Counted from the first letter of the stretch, positions 23,300 through 34,229 are shown. The stretch is DNA of 39,425 bases from Polychytrium aggregatum (GCF_025602895.1 NW_026516452.1:1-39425); one strand, 5' to 3'. Numbers and translations: made by a program. Notes: a model not told the origin generated them from the letters alone.

Positions 23300-26200
23300 C
23301 TACTTCCTCTCTTTCTTTCCGCCACGCGATCGCCCCTTGCGCTTGGAATCGCCACCGGCGCTTGCTATGTTTGGACTTCCAAGCGACACGTTTGCCGACG
23401 AGTCGGCGCCAACATTGGGGTTGATGGCGTCGACTTTCTCCCGCTTGCGATTGGAGCCATGGTCGGCATTCATATTGGCGGTGCTGGGATTGCGACCGTT
23501 CCTCTTTCCGCTGCGTCGGCCACCGCGACTCTTCTTGGCCTTGTCGCCAGCCGAGGTAGCGGTGGCGGCAGCCGGGTCGTTGGTTGCAAAAGCAGAAGCT
23601 GGACCTGTTCCTGATACGCGGTCGGGATCGCGGGTATCCTGGGCGACGGCCAGAATACGGACCTCGCCGGTCTTGGACCGCTCGGTCATGGACAGGATTT
23701 GCTTGACATCAAAATTGCCCTTGGACGCATGGTCGACGATGAATCGGATCAAGGTTAGATTGCCTTCGATCTGCTTCTCGGCTGCGCTTTTCTTTCTGGC
23801 CAAAACGGAGGTCTTTTCGGCTGCCAGCTCCTTCTTTTCCTTTTGCTTCTGGCGCTTGGATCGAGTCACCTTGGCTGGCGGGTCCGCGTCGGCTTCGTCG
23901 GAATGGAGAGCCTCCAGCTCCGGAGCACCGGCTTCGATTTCGATGCAGTTCTTGATAATTTCATCATGTTCATCGACCTCGATGTCATCATCGACCTCTT
24001 CATCAACCTCGGCATCTTCATCAACCTCGACGTGGTCGGTATCCTCGGCATCAGATGGCTCGACATCGATGGCCGATTCTTCATCGAGGGCCTCCGCTTC
24101 ACAGCCCACATCCACATCGGCTTCGGCATCGGCATCGACATCGACATCGGCTTCGGCTTCGGCTTCGGCTTCGGCTTCGGCTTCGGCTTCGGCTTCGGCT
24201 TCGGCTTCGGCTTCGGCTTCGGCTTCGGCTTCGGCTTCGGCTTCGGCTTCGGCTTCGGCTTCGGCTTCCACAGGCGCCACCGAGATGGTGGTGCGGTCGT
24301 CGTCCGCTGCATCCGAGGACGCTGCATCCGAGGACACTGGATTGACAACAGAATCATCGCTGTATCGCACAATGGTTATGGTCAAGCGCTGAGCCCCGTC
24401 ATCCACCGAGTCGAGAGTCGGAGAAGGCCCAGCTTCGGACTCGTTGGCTTCGGCGGGCTCCGATGGAGAGCCAACCACGGGCTCGTAGCCCTTGACGCCA
24501 CGACCAACGACATCCAACGGGCATTGTCCGCGATGGTCCTTGCGGCGGACGTCGCACTGCGCTGGAATCAGCAGCTCGACAATGCCAAGATAGCCGTGGT
24601 AGCAACTCCACCAAAGAGCGCTGCGTCCTTCTTCATCAGTCCGGTCAAGGCGATCGACATCAGCGACCCTCTTCTTGTGCTTCTTGCCCCCGGGGCGGGA
24701 CTTTTCCATAATCGTTGAAGTGGCTGCATCCACAAGGATCCTGACAACGTCGGCATTGCCAGACTTTGCGGCACAGATCAGGGTCGTCATGCTGTCAGTG
24801 ACGCCCACGACGGCATTCCAGACGTCGTTGTCACGATCGGCAAGGGCGAGGGCGAGGTCGGTATCTGCCAAAGCGACACCGGAGGAGCCCTGGTGCCTTC
24901 CCGGAGCGGTCGCAGTCGCAGTCGCCGAGATGCTGGATGCGGCGCTGGGAGCATTGAGGTAGGTAAGTGCCTTCCGGAAACTGCCGCTGAGCTGTTTGGA
25001 GGAGGCCAGGTAGCCCATGGTGGACCAGCCAGCCTCGTCCATGGACCACAGGCTCAGGGCAATCGACTTGCGGTGGGCAAACTCGAGCAAGGTATCAATG
25101 CATCCACCGTGACGGGCCATGGCAGCACACTGGAGAGCGCTGCGTCCAAATGCATTGACCTTCTTCAAGAACGCGTCCAGGGCCTTTTGAGACATCTTTT
25201 TCTCGGCGAGCTCGAGCATACTCTTGAGCAGCTCGGCGTTGCCGCTGCGCTCGCAAATCAAATGAAGGACGGTATCGAGGGAAAACGAGCGACAGGTCAT
25301 GTCGGGCCCATACTTGACCAACGACTGGATGAACGATGCGTGGTTGCGGCGAGCAGCGCAAAGCAGTGGTGTGTCGCCGTTGAAGGTGTCGGGCTCATCG
25401 ATCCAGCCAAAGGGCGGCAGGCGCTCTCGTCCAACTGCAACGAGGCTGTCGACGATCTTGGGATGATGGTAACCGTTCCAGGCAGCGATCCAGAGAGGGC
25501 TTTCGTTGCGCGAGTTGAAGAAACCCTGGGGCTGCGCCGCGTTCGGAATCATAAAATGCTCAAGCCACTGCGAACGCAGGTGCGAGGCGACGTTGAGCAT
25601 CTCTTGGTACTCTTCGTCGGCGCCGTCGTAGCCAAGGACGCCAACCACCGAGACGACGTTTTCGCGGGTTTGTGCAATCGCATGGGCAAGCTGACGCCGA
25701 GTCATCGAGAAGATGATGGGGATCGAAGATGTGTGCGCCGAATCAAGGATGCTCTGGACGATGCTGTCAAGTCCCTCTGTGGCGTAACCAGACAACGGCG
25801 AGAGGCACAAGACCCAGATGGCAGGACGAGCAAAGGGCAGGCGAACCGTAGATTGAAACAAACCGTGAGTGACTGCGTGGGCAAACGACAAAGCCATAGC
25901 AAACTCCGATGGGATCGCAGATCGATCCGATGTCGAGTCTGGCCTGTAGGGACAGGCGCGGCCAGCGATGGTCCATCCCCTTACCATCGCCAGGAGAGGC
26001 TTCGATGTTCTTTGAGACAATGAGACACTTGACCTTGCCACGCTTCATGTGCTTCTGGACCTCACGCAGACCGCAAATGACACGGCGTTTGGCCTGGACA
26101 CAATTCGGTAATTTGGAGCGTAGGGATGGAGTTGGCGACGGTGTGCCATTCGGCGCAACCCAACATACAACCACTAAATGGCCGCTTGGCTGTGACCACG

Positions 26201-27836
26201 CACATCAGATGGCTGTGGCGACTGCCAAATCTCACCTTCAGCGGGGCATTGACCTTCTGGCGGGTTTGAAAGTACACAATCTTCTGCAGAAAAGCCTTGA
26301 CGCACTCATCAATGTCCTCGGTGACGAGCTGACAAACATAGCTGTGGGATGGGACAGACAGCGGGCACCACAGTGTCAGCAAAAGCGATGGTCGAAGCAA
26401 ATGTAAAGCATGTGAAGTCAATCTCCACGCTACCCGACGCTGCCCAGGCGCCCGCTCACCTTCTTGCTTCGCCACGGTCGACTGGCTCGACTCGCTGAAG
26501 AGCACACCGGACTGGATGGGCCAGCTTTTTCTTCCGGGAAGGCATGGGGTGGCGAGGATACTTGTTGATGGGGATCTCAATCAGCTCCGGGCCAGTGATG
26601 GAGTGCACCGAGATGGTGATCGGCAGATCGCCAGCCCTGAGTGGAGGCTCTTTCATCAGCGATTCTTTGGAGAACAAGAGCATGGACTCATCGACGTCGT
26701 CCAGATCATCACCATCGGGCATCTCGTCAGCCCAGGAAAATTTCTCCTTGGACACACTGCCCCAAAAGGGATCGTCTTCTTCGATAATCAGATCCGACTG
26801 CAGTTCAGGGTCCACATGGTCATCATCGGACTCGACGACATCGGGGTCGTCGTCGCTGTCGCCAACGTCATCGCTGTCGATTTCGCTGTCGTGCTCAAAT
26901 ACGGGATTCAGATGGAAGGTGACCTTGGACTTGAAACCGGTGCGCGAATACGGGTCGGCCGAATCGGCTTCGTCCTCGACATCAATCTCGGCATCTTCGT
27001 GGACATCCAAGTCGGAGAGCCGAGGGTGTTGGGAGTGCTGAGGGCCTTGACTGCCCAGCACCTCCGACAAAGACTTGCCGCCAGCGATCAAATCGTCGAT
27101 GGGGGCACTGGTAGGCTCGGGCCGAGGTAAAGTAGCGACGCCCTCCACTTCGACACAGGCTTGGTCGATACTGGGTGCGAGGGCGGAGTTGGGACCTGCT
27201 TCATTTGGCGGATGGTTCGCAACGATGGTCTCTGCCAGGTGTGCGGGACACAGAGACTCAGACTCGGCCTCGGGCTCACCAAAGTCTTGCTGCATTTCAA
27301 GGGCGTGCGCGATTCTCTGCTTCTGAGCGGCTCTGACGGCCTGACGATGATGGAGCACCAGCTTCTTCAGCTTGGTCAACTTTCTTGAGGTTGGATGGGG
27401 CTTCAGGATTCCCGGACTGGCGCCAGCGACACCGGGAGAATTGGGATCGGAGATTGTTTTGCGTGACTTGAAAACAACCTGGCGGCTGGCAGCCTGCTGC
27501 AGCATTCGCAGCTGTCTGATCTTGGAAACATAGTCAAATCCTGCAGAGACATCATGCTCTGCAGTGGGTTCCTGGCGAAGCAGCCGTCGAGAGAGAGCGA
27601 GGAAAGCGAAAATAACAACAAAAACAAAAAAAAAAAAAAAACAACGGAGCGAGAACGAGGATATGTTGAGTGACAACGCCAAGCGAAGCAGCGGAAGGCG
27701 GTGTGCGTTGCGGATTCTGGCCGGCCTGCACGATGGCCTTATGTACCTGAATCCTCTTAGCAGTTACTTCATCAAGATTGAAGAATTTCGAGGGTCTTGG
27801 TCTTCGGCGGTAGTTCTCGGACGGTTTGGGCGGCAT
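23300..27836 (-). CDS. SBP2-like L7Ae RNA-binding protein fused to ankyrin repeats
   Basis: Exons 27836-27747, 27571-26460, 26341-26236, 26093-25985, 25776-23300; phases close, 1297 residues. Residues 31-400: Lys-rich, then strongly acidic, no known domain. Residues about 401-555: L7Ae domain of the SECIS-binding protein 2 subtype, with YVCQLVTEDIDECVKAFLQ, FQTRQ, AKRRVICGLREVQKHMKRGK (the GLREV kink-turn-contacting loop), VKCLIVSKNIE, GLDSIVQSILDSA, IPIIFSMTRRQLAHAI and VSVVGVLG. From about 560 to 870 come ankyrin repeats (SPLWIAAWNGY, GDTPLLCAARRNHA, SALWWSCYHGYLGIVELLI). Then an acidic region with an (EA)20 run and a Lys/Arg/Gly-rich C-terminus. SBP2 recruits EFsec to SECIS elements for selenocysteine insertion; whether this protein does so is unproven. 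The start at MPPKPSENYRRR is the nearest in-frame Met; an upstream Met (27998) is possible. Confidence 0.85.
24149..24268. repeat. (GGCTTC)20 hexanucleotide repeat encoding poly(Glu-Ala)
   Basis: Twenty essentially perfect ggcttc units on the plus strand, inside the last exon of the minus-strand SBP2-like gene, where they encode alternating Glu-Ala. Degenerate GAx/GCx codons flank it. The plus strand reads as Gly-Phe repeats and other dipeptides in long but spurious ORFs. Confidence 0.95.
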
Positions 27837-28996
27837 CGAGGTTGGGGTGCGAGCAGGGAGTGACGACAGGATGGGCCGAAAGTGGAGGGAGTTCTCGCAA
27901 GCGGCGGAGTGGGCAGAGCAGACTGGAAGCCCTGTAAACATGGCGGCAGTTTCGGGGGGGCAGACGGAAGCTTTAGTGGGTGATCGACAGAAAGGCATAT
28001 CCCGCTGGCGAATAGTCTAAGAAGGCGAGCAGGCAATCGCCAGCCAATCGAGATCGACCTCGATGGCACAACATCGGTCCGGCGACTGGTCGGGTAGCAG
28101 CCCCCACAGGAAACGGCACGGCACGGCACGCTGCGAGACAGTTGAATCCGGGTGTGTGCAAGGCGATGAAATCGCACAGGGCACCGACATGCACCTGAGA
28201 TGAGGAGACGCTCCGGATGACGACTGGGCGAGAATGGGGCTGCGTCGAGCAGCGCTGGTGCAGAAGGGATCGAACAAGAGGACGGAGGAGTTGGGAGGGA
28301 CTGGTCGGTGCAGCAACGGATAGACAAAGCCAGCAAGAGCGGTCGGGAGGAGTAGCGTTGGCAGACGAGGGGAGGGGTGAGGGAATGGGCAGCGGCAACT
28401 GGTTCCAGATGACCACTGCTGCTCAAGAGCAGGTAAAGCGCAAACGGGCGCTCGGCCCCGCACGCATGTTTTGACCTTTGGGCGGGACAGCCCAGAACGG
28501 CCGTCTTTTTTTTCCAGTTGCCTTGTATGGCACACACGTGATGCGTGATGTCGCTGGGATGCAGGCGACTCCGATGCAATTCCGATGCGACTCCGATGCA
28601 ATTCCGATGCGACTCCCATACGACTCTCAGACGGTACCGAGGGAGAGCCCAGGCAGCCCTCATGCGGTGGCCAGGGCCGACGCAGGACGCCGCAGCCCCT
28701 CGCCGGACGCTGCGGCGAGCAAGCCAATTCGGACGAGGCCCGAGCGGAGCAGTGAGGATCAAGTGGATGCGACGGCAGGAGCAGACATCCGGAGCGATGC
28801 AGCAGACACTCCGCCACAACCCGAATCAGGCGCATCGCTCGCGGAGCCCATCGAAAGCCCTGTTGCCCTCGGGGACAGTGTTGATTCGCACTTGCATCTT
28901 ACGATGTGTTTTTATTGATCTGCGGAGTACCTCAGCCCACTGGAGCTGGTGGACGCACATCTCGTCGGCAATATCGATCCGGCAGTTGTATCCGGC
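27837..28996. other. Intergenic region upstream of the SBP2-like gene
   Basis: About 1.16 kb. It holds the promoter of the minus-strand SBP2-like gene and the region 3' of SOD2. It contains a gcacg run near 28107-28130, a 22-bp direct repeat at 28566-28609 and a T8 tract near 28505. Long ORFs on both strands here are Ser/Arg/Pro-rich with no family resemblance; I see no supported gene. Confidence 0.5.
28566..28609. repeat. 22-bp tandem duplication
   Basis: Two exact copies of a 22-bp unit (28566-28587 and 28588-28609) plus the first bases of a third; the unit is itself built from gatgcaattcc / gatgcgactcc halves. It lies in the intergenic region upstream of the SBP2-like gene. Confidence 0.8.
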
Positions 28997-29026
28997 GCTG
29001 GGCTAGGCTGGGCTAGGCTGGGCTAG
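28997..29026. repeat. (GCTGGGCTAG)3 tandem repeat
   Basis: Three exact 10-bp copies ending 2 bp from the SOD2 stop codon, therefore in the SOD2 3' UTR. Confidence 0.9.
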
Positions 29027-29028
29027 GC

Positions 29029-30779
29029 TTAGTTGGAAGCCTTGCCGAAGCGCTCAGAGACATCCTTCCAGTTGACAACACTCCAAATGGCCTTGAGGTA
29101 GTCAGGGCGGACGTTCTTGTACTGGAGGTAGTAGGCCTAGAGACACGAGGTCGAGACAGGCGCGGTGAGCACCATTGTTTCGGAGACGCCATGATAGGCG
29201 CAGTGTCGTAGACACGCCATATCGGTCATACTTACGTGCTCCCAGACATCGACACCAAGGAGAGGAACCAGAGCTGTGAGGAGACGAGGGGTAAGTTGGT
29301 TGCATGGACACAACACGGATGCAGCAGTTCAGGCGACGGCAGCCATGTGGCTTACCGGTGAGGGGATCCTGGTTGGCGGTGGTGGCGATCTCGAGCTTCT
29401 TCGTGCCCTTGTTGTAGCCCTGTGCGGCAGTGTCTGATATCAGCCGAATAGGCCAAAGTGGTCGCTTTCTGCGTTCGCAGACATGTACACAGCGCCTGCA
29501 CTTACCAGCCAGCCCCATCCACTGCCTAAAGATCACACGGAGACATAATTCGCACATGCAGTAGCAGTGGCGGCGGTGTTAACTCAGAGAAAGGTGTGCG
29601 AATGCATCATGAATGCTCATCGCGTGGGGCCAGTGCCATGTCTGTGATACTTGCCCTGAACAGCGGCAGCCTGGAGAGCAAAGTTCTTCTGGAACGCCTC
29701 GAGCGAGCCAAAGTCGCGGTTGATGGCATCAAGAAGGGGGCCTAGAACTCACACAACGTAAGCATGGTTTCGGAGCGGGCTAGCGGGCTAGCAGATAGAT
29801 TGGTCGCATGCATCATGGCCAGCATGGCGCATGCTGAGGGTCTCGAGGAAGCAGATCAGACCTACCCTTGGACAAGTCACCGCCGCCGCAGCTCTGGGGA
29901 GCAAGGTTGGTCCAGAAGATGCTGGGAGGATGGATGGATGTGTGTTAGCAACGATAGACGATACAGCGCGGTGCACGACAGACGGACATGAGTCAGAGTA
30001 AACGGCCCTCACCTGTGGTTGATGTGGCCTAGTTGTGCAAGGCAAGCGGCGCAGATATGTCCACCAGATGATTCAGATGAATGGTAATGGTGTTGCGCAA
30101 TTGTGTCAGCGACGCATGGGCACTCTGTCGACCCATCTCTGGCTCAGATGCTTGTGACAGCCATCTGGCTTGCTCGGTGGATTGCATCTGCGGATCTGCG
30201 GATCTGCGGGCCAACCGGCGCGTCGCGACCAATACACTTACCGCCGCCGTTGAACTTGAGGGCAGGCTGAAGAGCAATCTGGGTGGTGAGATCGCTCTTG
30301 ACAGAGGCCTCGTGGAGCTTCTCCTCCGCAATGTTCAGGTTGGTGATGTACGCCTGGTGGTGCTTGCTGTGGTGCAGCTGCATAATCTCGGCTGTGGAGC
30401 GGCCCCAGAGTCAGCGACGGATGCGATGGACAAGCCAACGGATACACCGCACTCCAAGACGATGGGCTGGTGCTTACCCGAGATGAAGGGCTCGAGCTAG
30501 CACGAAAGAGAGGCGCCGCGCGGCAGAGAGATGCCGCAGATGTCTGAGGATGAGACACCCAAAATCCAAAGGACACCAGACAATCATACAGGCTATGGCT
30601 CGCAAGCACGATCTGCCGTCAAAGTCGGCTGCAGCCGAGATGCGATCGGCCACAGCCAGCAGGGCACTTACGGCGTTGTAGTCATAGGGGAGATCGGGGA
30701 GAGTGTGCTTGTTGCGGGCGGCAACAGAGAGCACGCTGGGCCGAGAGGCGAGCTTGGCGACGGCAGAGCGGAAGATCAT
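29029..30779 (-). CDS. SOD2: Mitochondrial manganese superoxide dismutase
   Basis: Converts superoxide to hydrogen peroxide and oxygen in the mitochondrial matrix. Ten exons on the minus strand: 30779-30672, 30496-30478, 30391-30242, 30028-30013, 29921-29866, 29741-29655, 29525-29506, 29419-29356, 29273-29236, 29136-29029; phases close, 221 residues, as in other eukaryotic Mn-SODs. Residues 1 to about 23 are an Arg/Ser/Ala presequence, then [13 protein letters not shown]. Metal ligands: H49 ([10 protein letters not shown]), H97 (GGGHINHSIFW), D182 and H186 (GVDVWEHAYY). VQGSGWGWL carries the Gln typical of Mn rather than Fe enzymes. Exons 2, 4 and 7 are only 19, 16 and 20 nt. The intron after exon 6 is GC-AG (gcaagt at 29654-29649). 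Confidence 0.96.
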
Positions 30780-30964
30780 GGCTGGTCAAGAGACGGGGCT
30801 GAATCGGACGAGAACCACGGGGCGAGATGAGACGAGGGAAGAGCCAGAGGAGGAGGCGTCGGGCTCAAAAGGCGGGGCAAACGCAAGGGCGATTTCAAAC
30901 GCGACGGTCACGTGAGCAGGAACAGCCGAGCGGTGATGGATGCAGATTCGGGCGACGGGTGGCA

Positions 30965-31036
30965 GGGCTGATAGTGTAGTGGTAGCATACCTGCTTCGGG
31001 TGCAGGTGGTCGCGGGTTCAAACCCCGCTCGGCCCC
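30965..31036 (+). tRNA. tRNA-Pro (CGG)
   Basis: A 72-nt cloverleaf without intron. The acceptor arm gggctga pairs with tcggccc (one G-T), the anticodon arm is cctgc/gcagg with loop ttcgggt, and the T arm has loop ttcaaac. Anticodon CGG at 30997-30999 reads CCG proline codons. No CCA is encoded, as expected in eukaryotes. It lies about 185 bp from the divergently placed SOD2 start. Confidence 0.95.
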
Positions 31037-31222
31037 AGCGAATGCTTTTGTCTCTCTCTCGTCTTTGACCAAACGGCCATTTGATCGATCAGCCTGAGTC
31101 TCTCTCTCTGGTCTGCTCTTGTGCAAAGGCAGACTGAGCGATGCCAGGGTCGAGATGGAGCAGCACGGGTTCTGCGTGCTGGGCTGTCGAAAACCAAGGT
31201 GAAAATGAAACGGCCAGCAAAA

Positions 31223-31293
31223 GGACCCTCCCGGGATTGAACCGGGGACCTATCGATCTGCAGTCGATTGCTCTACCGCTGAGCTAAAGGTCC
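31223..31293 (-). tRNA. tRNA-Cys (GCA)
   Basis: A 71-nt cloverleaf on the minus strand. The acceptor arm ggacctt pairs with agggtcc, the D arm is gctc/gagc, the anticodon arm is atcga/tcgat with loop ctgcaga, and the T arm is cccgg/ccggg with loop ttcaatc. Anticodon GCA (31261-31259) reads TGC/TGT. The length and the 71-nt fold are canonical, not those of a long-armed selenocysteine tRNA. Confidence 0.95.
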
Positions 31294-31444
31294 ATTTCGG
31301 AGCCACTAAATCCACTCGATCTCTGTCGACTCAATCCGCCAGCAATCAGTGGCGCCATCGACTCGGGCCCACGATTCCTCGCATCAGCGCCCTTCCCTTT
31401 CTTCTCGATCGCCCTCCCCCGACTGCCGTCCAACGCCTTCAACC

Positions 31445-33332
31445 ATGTCGCTGCTCGCCGCCGGGCTACCGTCCACCCTGGGTGAGGGCGCCGCCCCCAG
31501 CCCAGTCGTCCCCGTCAACGTCCGCTCCTACGTCGTCAAGTCCATCACCCTGTCGTTGGAGCATCTGATCTATGTCCATTTCATCTACGTCTACCTGATG
31601 GACCACAGTCTCTTTGCAATGATCCTCAGAGCCATTTGCCAACTGGTAACGTCCGCTTCACCGTCGCTCTGTTGCCTTCGGCACCGTCCCGGCTGCTGCC
31701 GCAACAGTACCCGGCTACCGGCTGTGATGCTAATCGCAGCCCTCCCTCCACCGGCTCCCTCCTGCAACTCTTGCCCATCCGCTCTGCTCCGCTCAACCTG
31801 ACGCCGCCCTTGCGTCAACACGGCCCAGCCCCAGTCGCAAATGATGGTCGCAAAGTCGCTCCGGATCACACTCTACTACATCTTTATAGCAAACATCTTC
31901 TTCGTCATCAAGCACTTCCACGTCGCCTCACATCCGCCCCTGATCATCGACTTTATCGGACAAGGTCGGTCTCGCAAGCTGCATCATGAGCATGCGAGGA
32001 TGGCGGCAGAGTACTGCGTCGAATGGGGGCGCTTGTCCGTTAAGCGACCGGCTTGTGTGGCGAAGCAGCCCGTCCTTTAGCCTGGTCGATGATTGTCTTG
32101 AGCGAGCTGCCTTGGCCGAGCTGTGGCGAGCACGGCGGCTTTGCACGGATGTCGATGCTTGCCAGTGTCCTTATGCCATGTGAGCCCTGGTGCTCAAGGA
32201 CGTCGGCCCCGCTGCATGCCTGTGAACCCGGTATTTTCAGATGGCTTATCCAGTTACGTCCTTTGTTTCTGCGTGGCATCATTCTTCGCCGGATGCCTTC
32301 GCTGGATGCCCTGTCGATCGGGCTGCATGCTCTCTGCTTCCTCCCGCAACAACAGGCGCCCCTTCGAGTCGTCTGTTCTTGATGTCGATGGACGTATTCA
32401 TAGCCTTGCTGCAGCTTGCGCGAGTTTTCATCATCCACTCGCAAGTACTCTTCGCAACGGATCATCAGAGGCGGAATACTCCAAAGCCCACCCGGCCAAC
32501 GGCTGCAGCTCTTGCCCCGCTCCCAGAGGACAGCGACTCGGATGAGCAAGCGGCACCGTATCCATCAGCATCAGCATCAGCATCAGCATCAGCATTAGCA
32601 TCAACATCGCACCGGCTGCCGTCGGCGCCATACTCGCTAGCATCGACTTCATACCCGCCGGCATCGACATCATCCCAACATCGCAGTGGCATTTCCTCAG
32701 CCTCACTGAGAGACATTGAGCGTCAGCCACTCCTTGAGAATACCACCACGTCGTCACCATCATCACCATCGTCACCATCGTCGCTGTCATCCTCGTCGCC
32801 TGGGGCCCTTCCGCCTCTTGGAAGCTCGGGCCAGCAACCGTTCAATGTGTCCGCCGCCTCATCTGGATGGCGCACCGCTGAGCTCCGGCCGGCAGATCCA
32901 GCAACACCTACAATGTCAAGACGGTATACCGCCGGTGCCCGGGATGCGAACGGGGAGCCTGTGCGGGCATCGGCCTTGCTATCACAGGCCACACCCATAT
33001 CGTCACTGGCGTACGGATCCAGCGACGTCATCTCCCAACATCTACAAGCCTTTATGCCCTCGGCACGAGCACAATTCTTGGAGTCTGGCTCTGAACTGGA
33101 AGAGGGCCTCGATCTGTATGAAGGACCGCGAGATGAGGCCGAGGCGGCGCCGGATGGAGGCCCTGCCGATGTGCCGCTGGACTACTTTGCCCGAGTGATC
33201 CTGGTGGATGTCGACGTCCAGCGATCCTGGGCCGTCATCCGCCACGGCTATCACCATCCCAATGGCACTCAATCGCCCCTCAGGTTTCGAACCCCGAGAG
33301 CATGGACCAACTCGCGCGGGCTTCCTGTCTAA
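31445..33332 (+). CDS. dsc4: DUF1746 membrane protein, Dsc4-like
   Basis: DUF1746 proteins are fungal; the best known is a subunit of the Golgi/endosomal Dsc E3 ligase complex. Exons 31445-31645, 31829-31964, 32356-33332, phases agree, 437 residues. The first 140 residues hold the domain: a membrane segment around LEHLIYVHFIYVYLMDHSLF (about 37-62), a second around LRITLYYIFIANIFFVI, the hallmark PLIIDFIGQ, and a third segment FLMSMDVFIALLQLARVFII (about 120-139). The rest is a long Ser/Ala/Pro-rich, presumably cytosolic tail with DSDSDE acidic runs and (AS)n encoded by a hexanucleotide repeat, ending in a mixed segment, DVPLDYFARVILVDVDVQRS. The third exon acceptor (32355) was chosen because it continues the domain in phase. 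Confidence 0.75.
32563..32604. repeat. (CATCAG)n repeat within the Dsc4-like gene
   Basis: Five perfect catcag units followed by degenerate copies; read in frame as Ala-Ser repeats in the low-complexity tail. Confidence 0.85.
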
Positions 33333-34229
33333 AATGAAATACACACTCTCACATCTTGCTCGGACAAACACCGAAGCACGGGACTCTGGTGGGCAGGCCA
33401 TGGAATTGCATTCTGGTCTTTGTTGGCAATCCAGTGGTATCGGTTGGGTTTGGGGGTACGGTCTTGAATGCATCTGGCCGATCTCCTGTGGCGACGGTCG
33501 ACTGGCCATGATGATGCGATAGGAGAGTGTAGTCCATGCATTTGACCCTCTGGGCATTGCTCTTGCGTTGATTCCTTGGGTGTCTGGTCGTGGTGGACGA
33601 TGGACAGATGAATGAGCATTCAAGACCCAGAAGAAAACAACGGCCTCCTCGGCTCAAAGCAGCATCCCGTTTGGTTTTGAACACGCTGTATCTGCTGCAC
33701 CTACAGTTTCTGTATCGAGTGCACTCCTCTCTGCCAATCAACACTGCCGGTGTGAGATCGGAAGGACGAATCTCGCCCGAACGGCTGTCTGCCAGGGTGT
33801 TGAGATTTCACCATCGCCCCAAGCACTCTGGCAAACATCAGGCTGGAGGCCGTTTCTGCTCGTACGATTCCCGGGCCGTCGCGCTGCATTCCACCTCCCT
33901 TCACTCCCTTTCCTTCTCGCTCCATTGTGTCGGACGGCGCAGACTGTGCAGATGGCGGCGGAAGGTAATCATGCATGCTGTCCATGTGGTTGCTGCCACC
34001 CATGGAGCCGTCGAGCACGTCATTGGGTCGGTGGCATGGGTACATGGATGCATGGATGCATGGATGTATGGGTTCAGCGCGCACTGCATCCAAGGCCCTC
34101 CCACCCTCATCTCTCGGAGAATCGGATTCAATGCCGATCGTGGATGTGCGCTTGGAAAAGAACCTGCTGCTCACCAATGCGACCGCCGCGGGGAGGAGAC
34201 CTCCTTGCTCGCCACTCTTTGCTGTGCAG
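33333..34229. other. Region between the Dsc4-like and TBC1D19 genes
   Basis: About 0.9 kb containing the 3' UTR of the first gene and, toward the right, the promoter and probably unresolved 5' exon(s) of the TBC1D19-type gene. A catggatg(c/t) run at about 34038-34072 is the only repeat. No start codon joining in phase to the first TBC1D19 exon could be identified. Confidence 0.45.

Noticed and set aside
24149..24268. Short direct repeats considered as a CRISPR array
   Set aside because: Units are contiguous without spacers and lie in a eukaryotic coding exon.
23262..24392. Plus-strand ORF of 376 codons with Ser-Ala repeats
   Set aside because: Antisense shadow of the SBP2-like exon; its repeats come entirely from the GGCTTC microsatellite.
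23843..24718. Plus-strand ORF with Gly-Phe repeats, resembling an FG-type protein
   Set aside because: The repeats come from the same hexanucleotide tract read in another frame; the flanking sequence is antisense to L7Ae-ankyrin coding exons.
27764..28819. 351-codon minus-strand ORF upstream of the SBP2-like gene
   Set aside because: Ser/Arg/Pro/Leu-rich with no recognisable domain, and it overlaps the first SBP2-like exon in a different frame.
31223..31293. Possible selenocysteine tRNA near the SBP2-like gene
   Set aside because: Anticodon is GCA, not TCA, and arm lengths are those of an ordinary tRNA-Cys.
32241..32355. Apparent ATG start of a separate gene (product beginning MAYPVTSFVS)
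   Set aside because: The frame is simply open upstream of the third Dsc4-like exon; the acceptor at 32355 joins it in phase to the DUF1746 exons.
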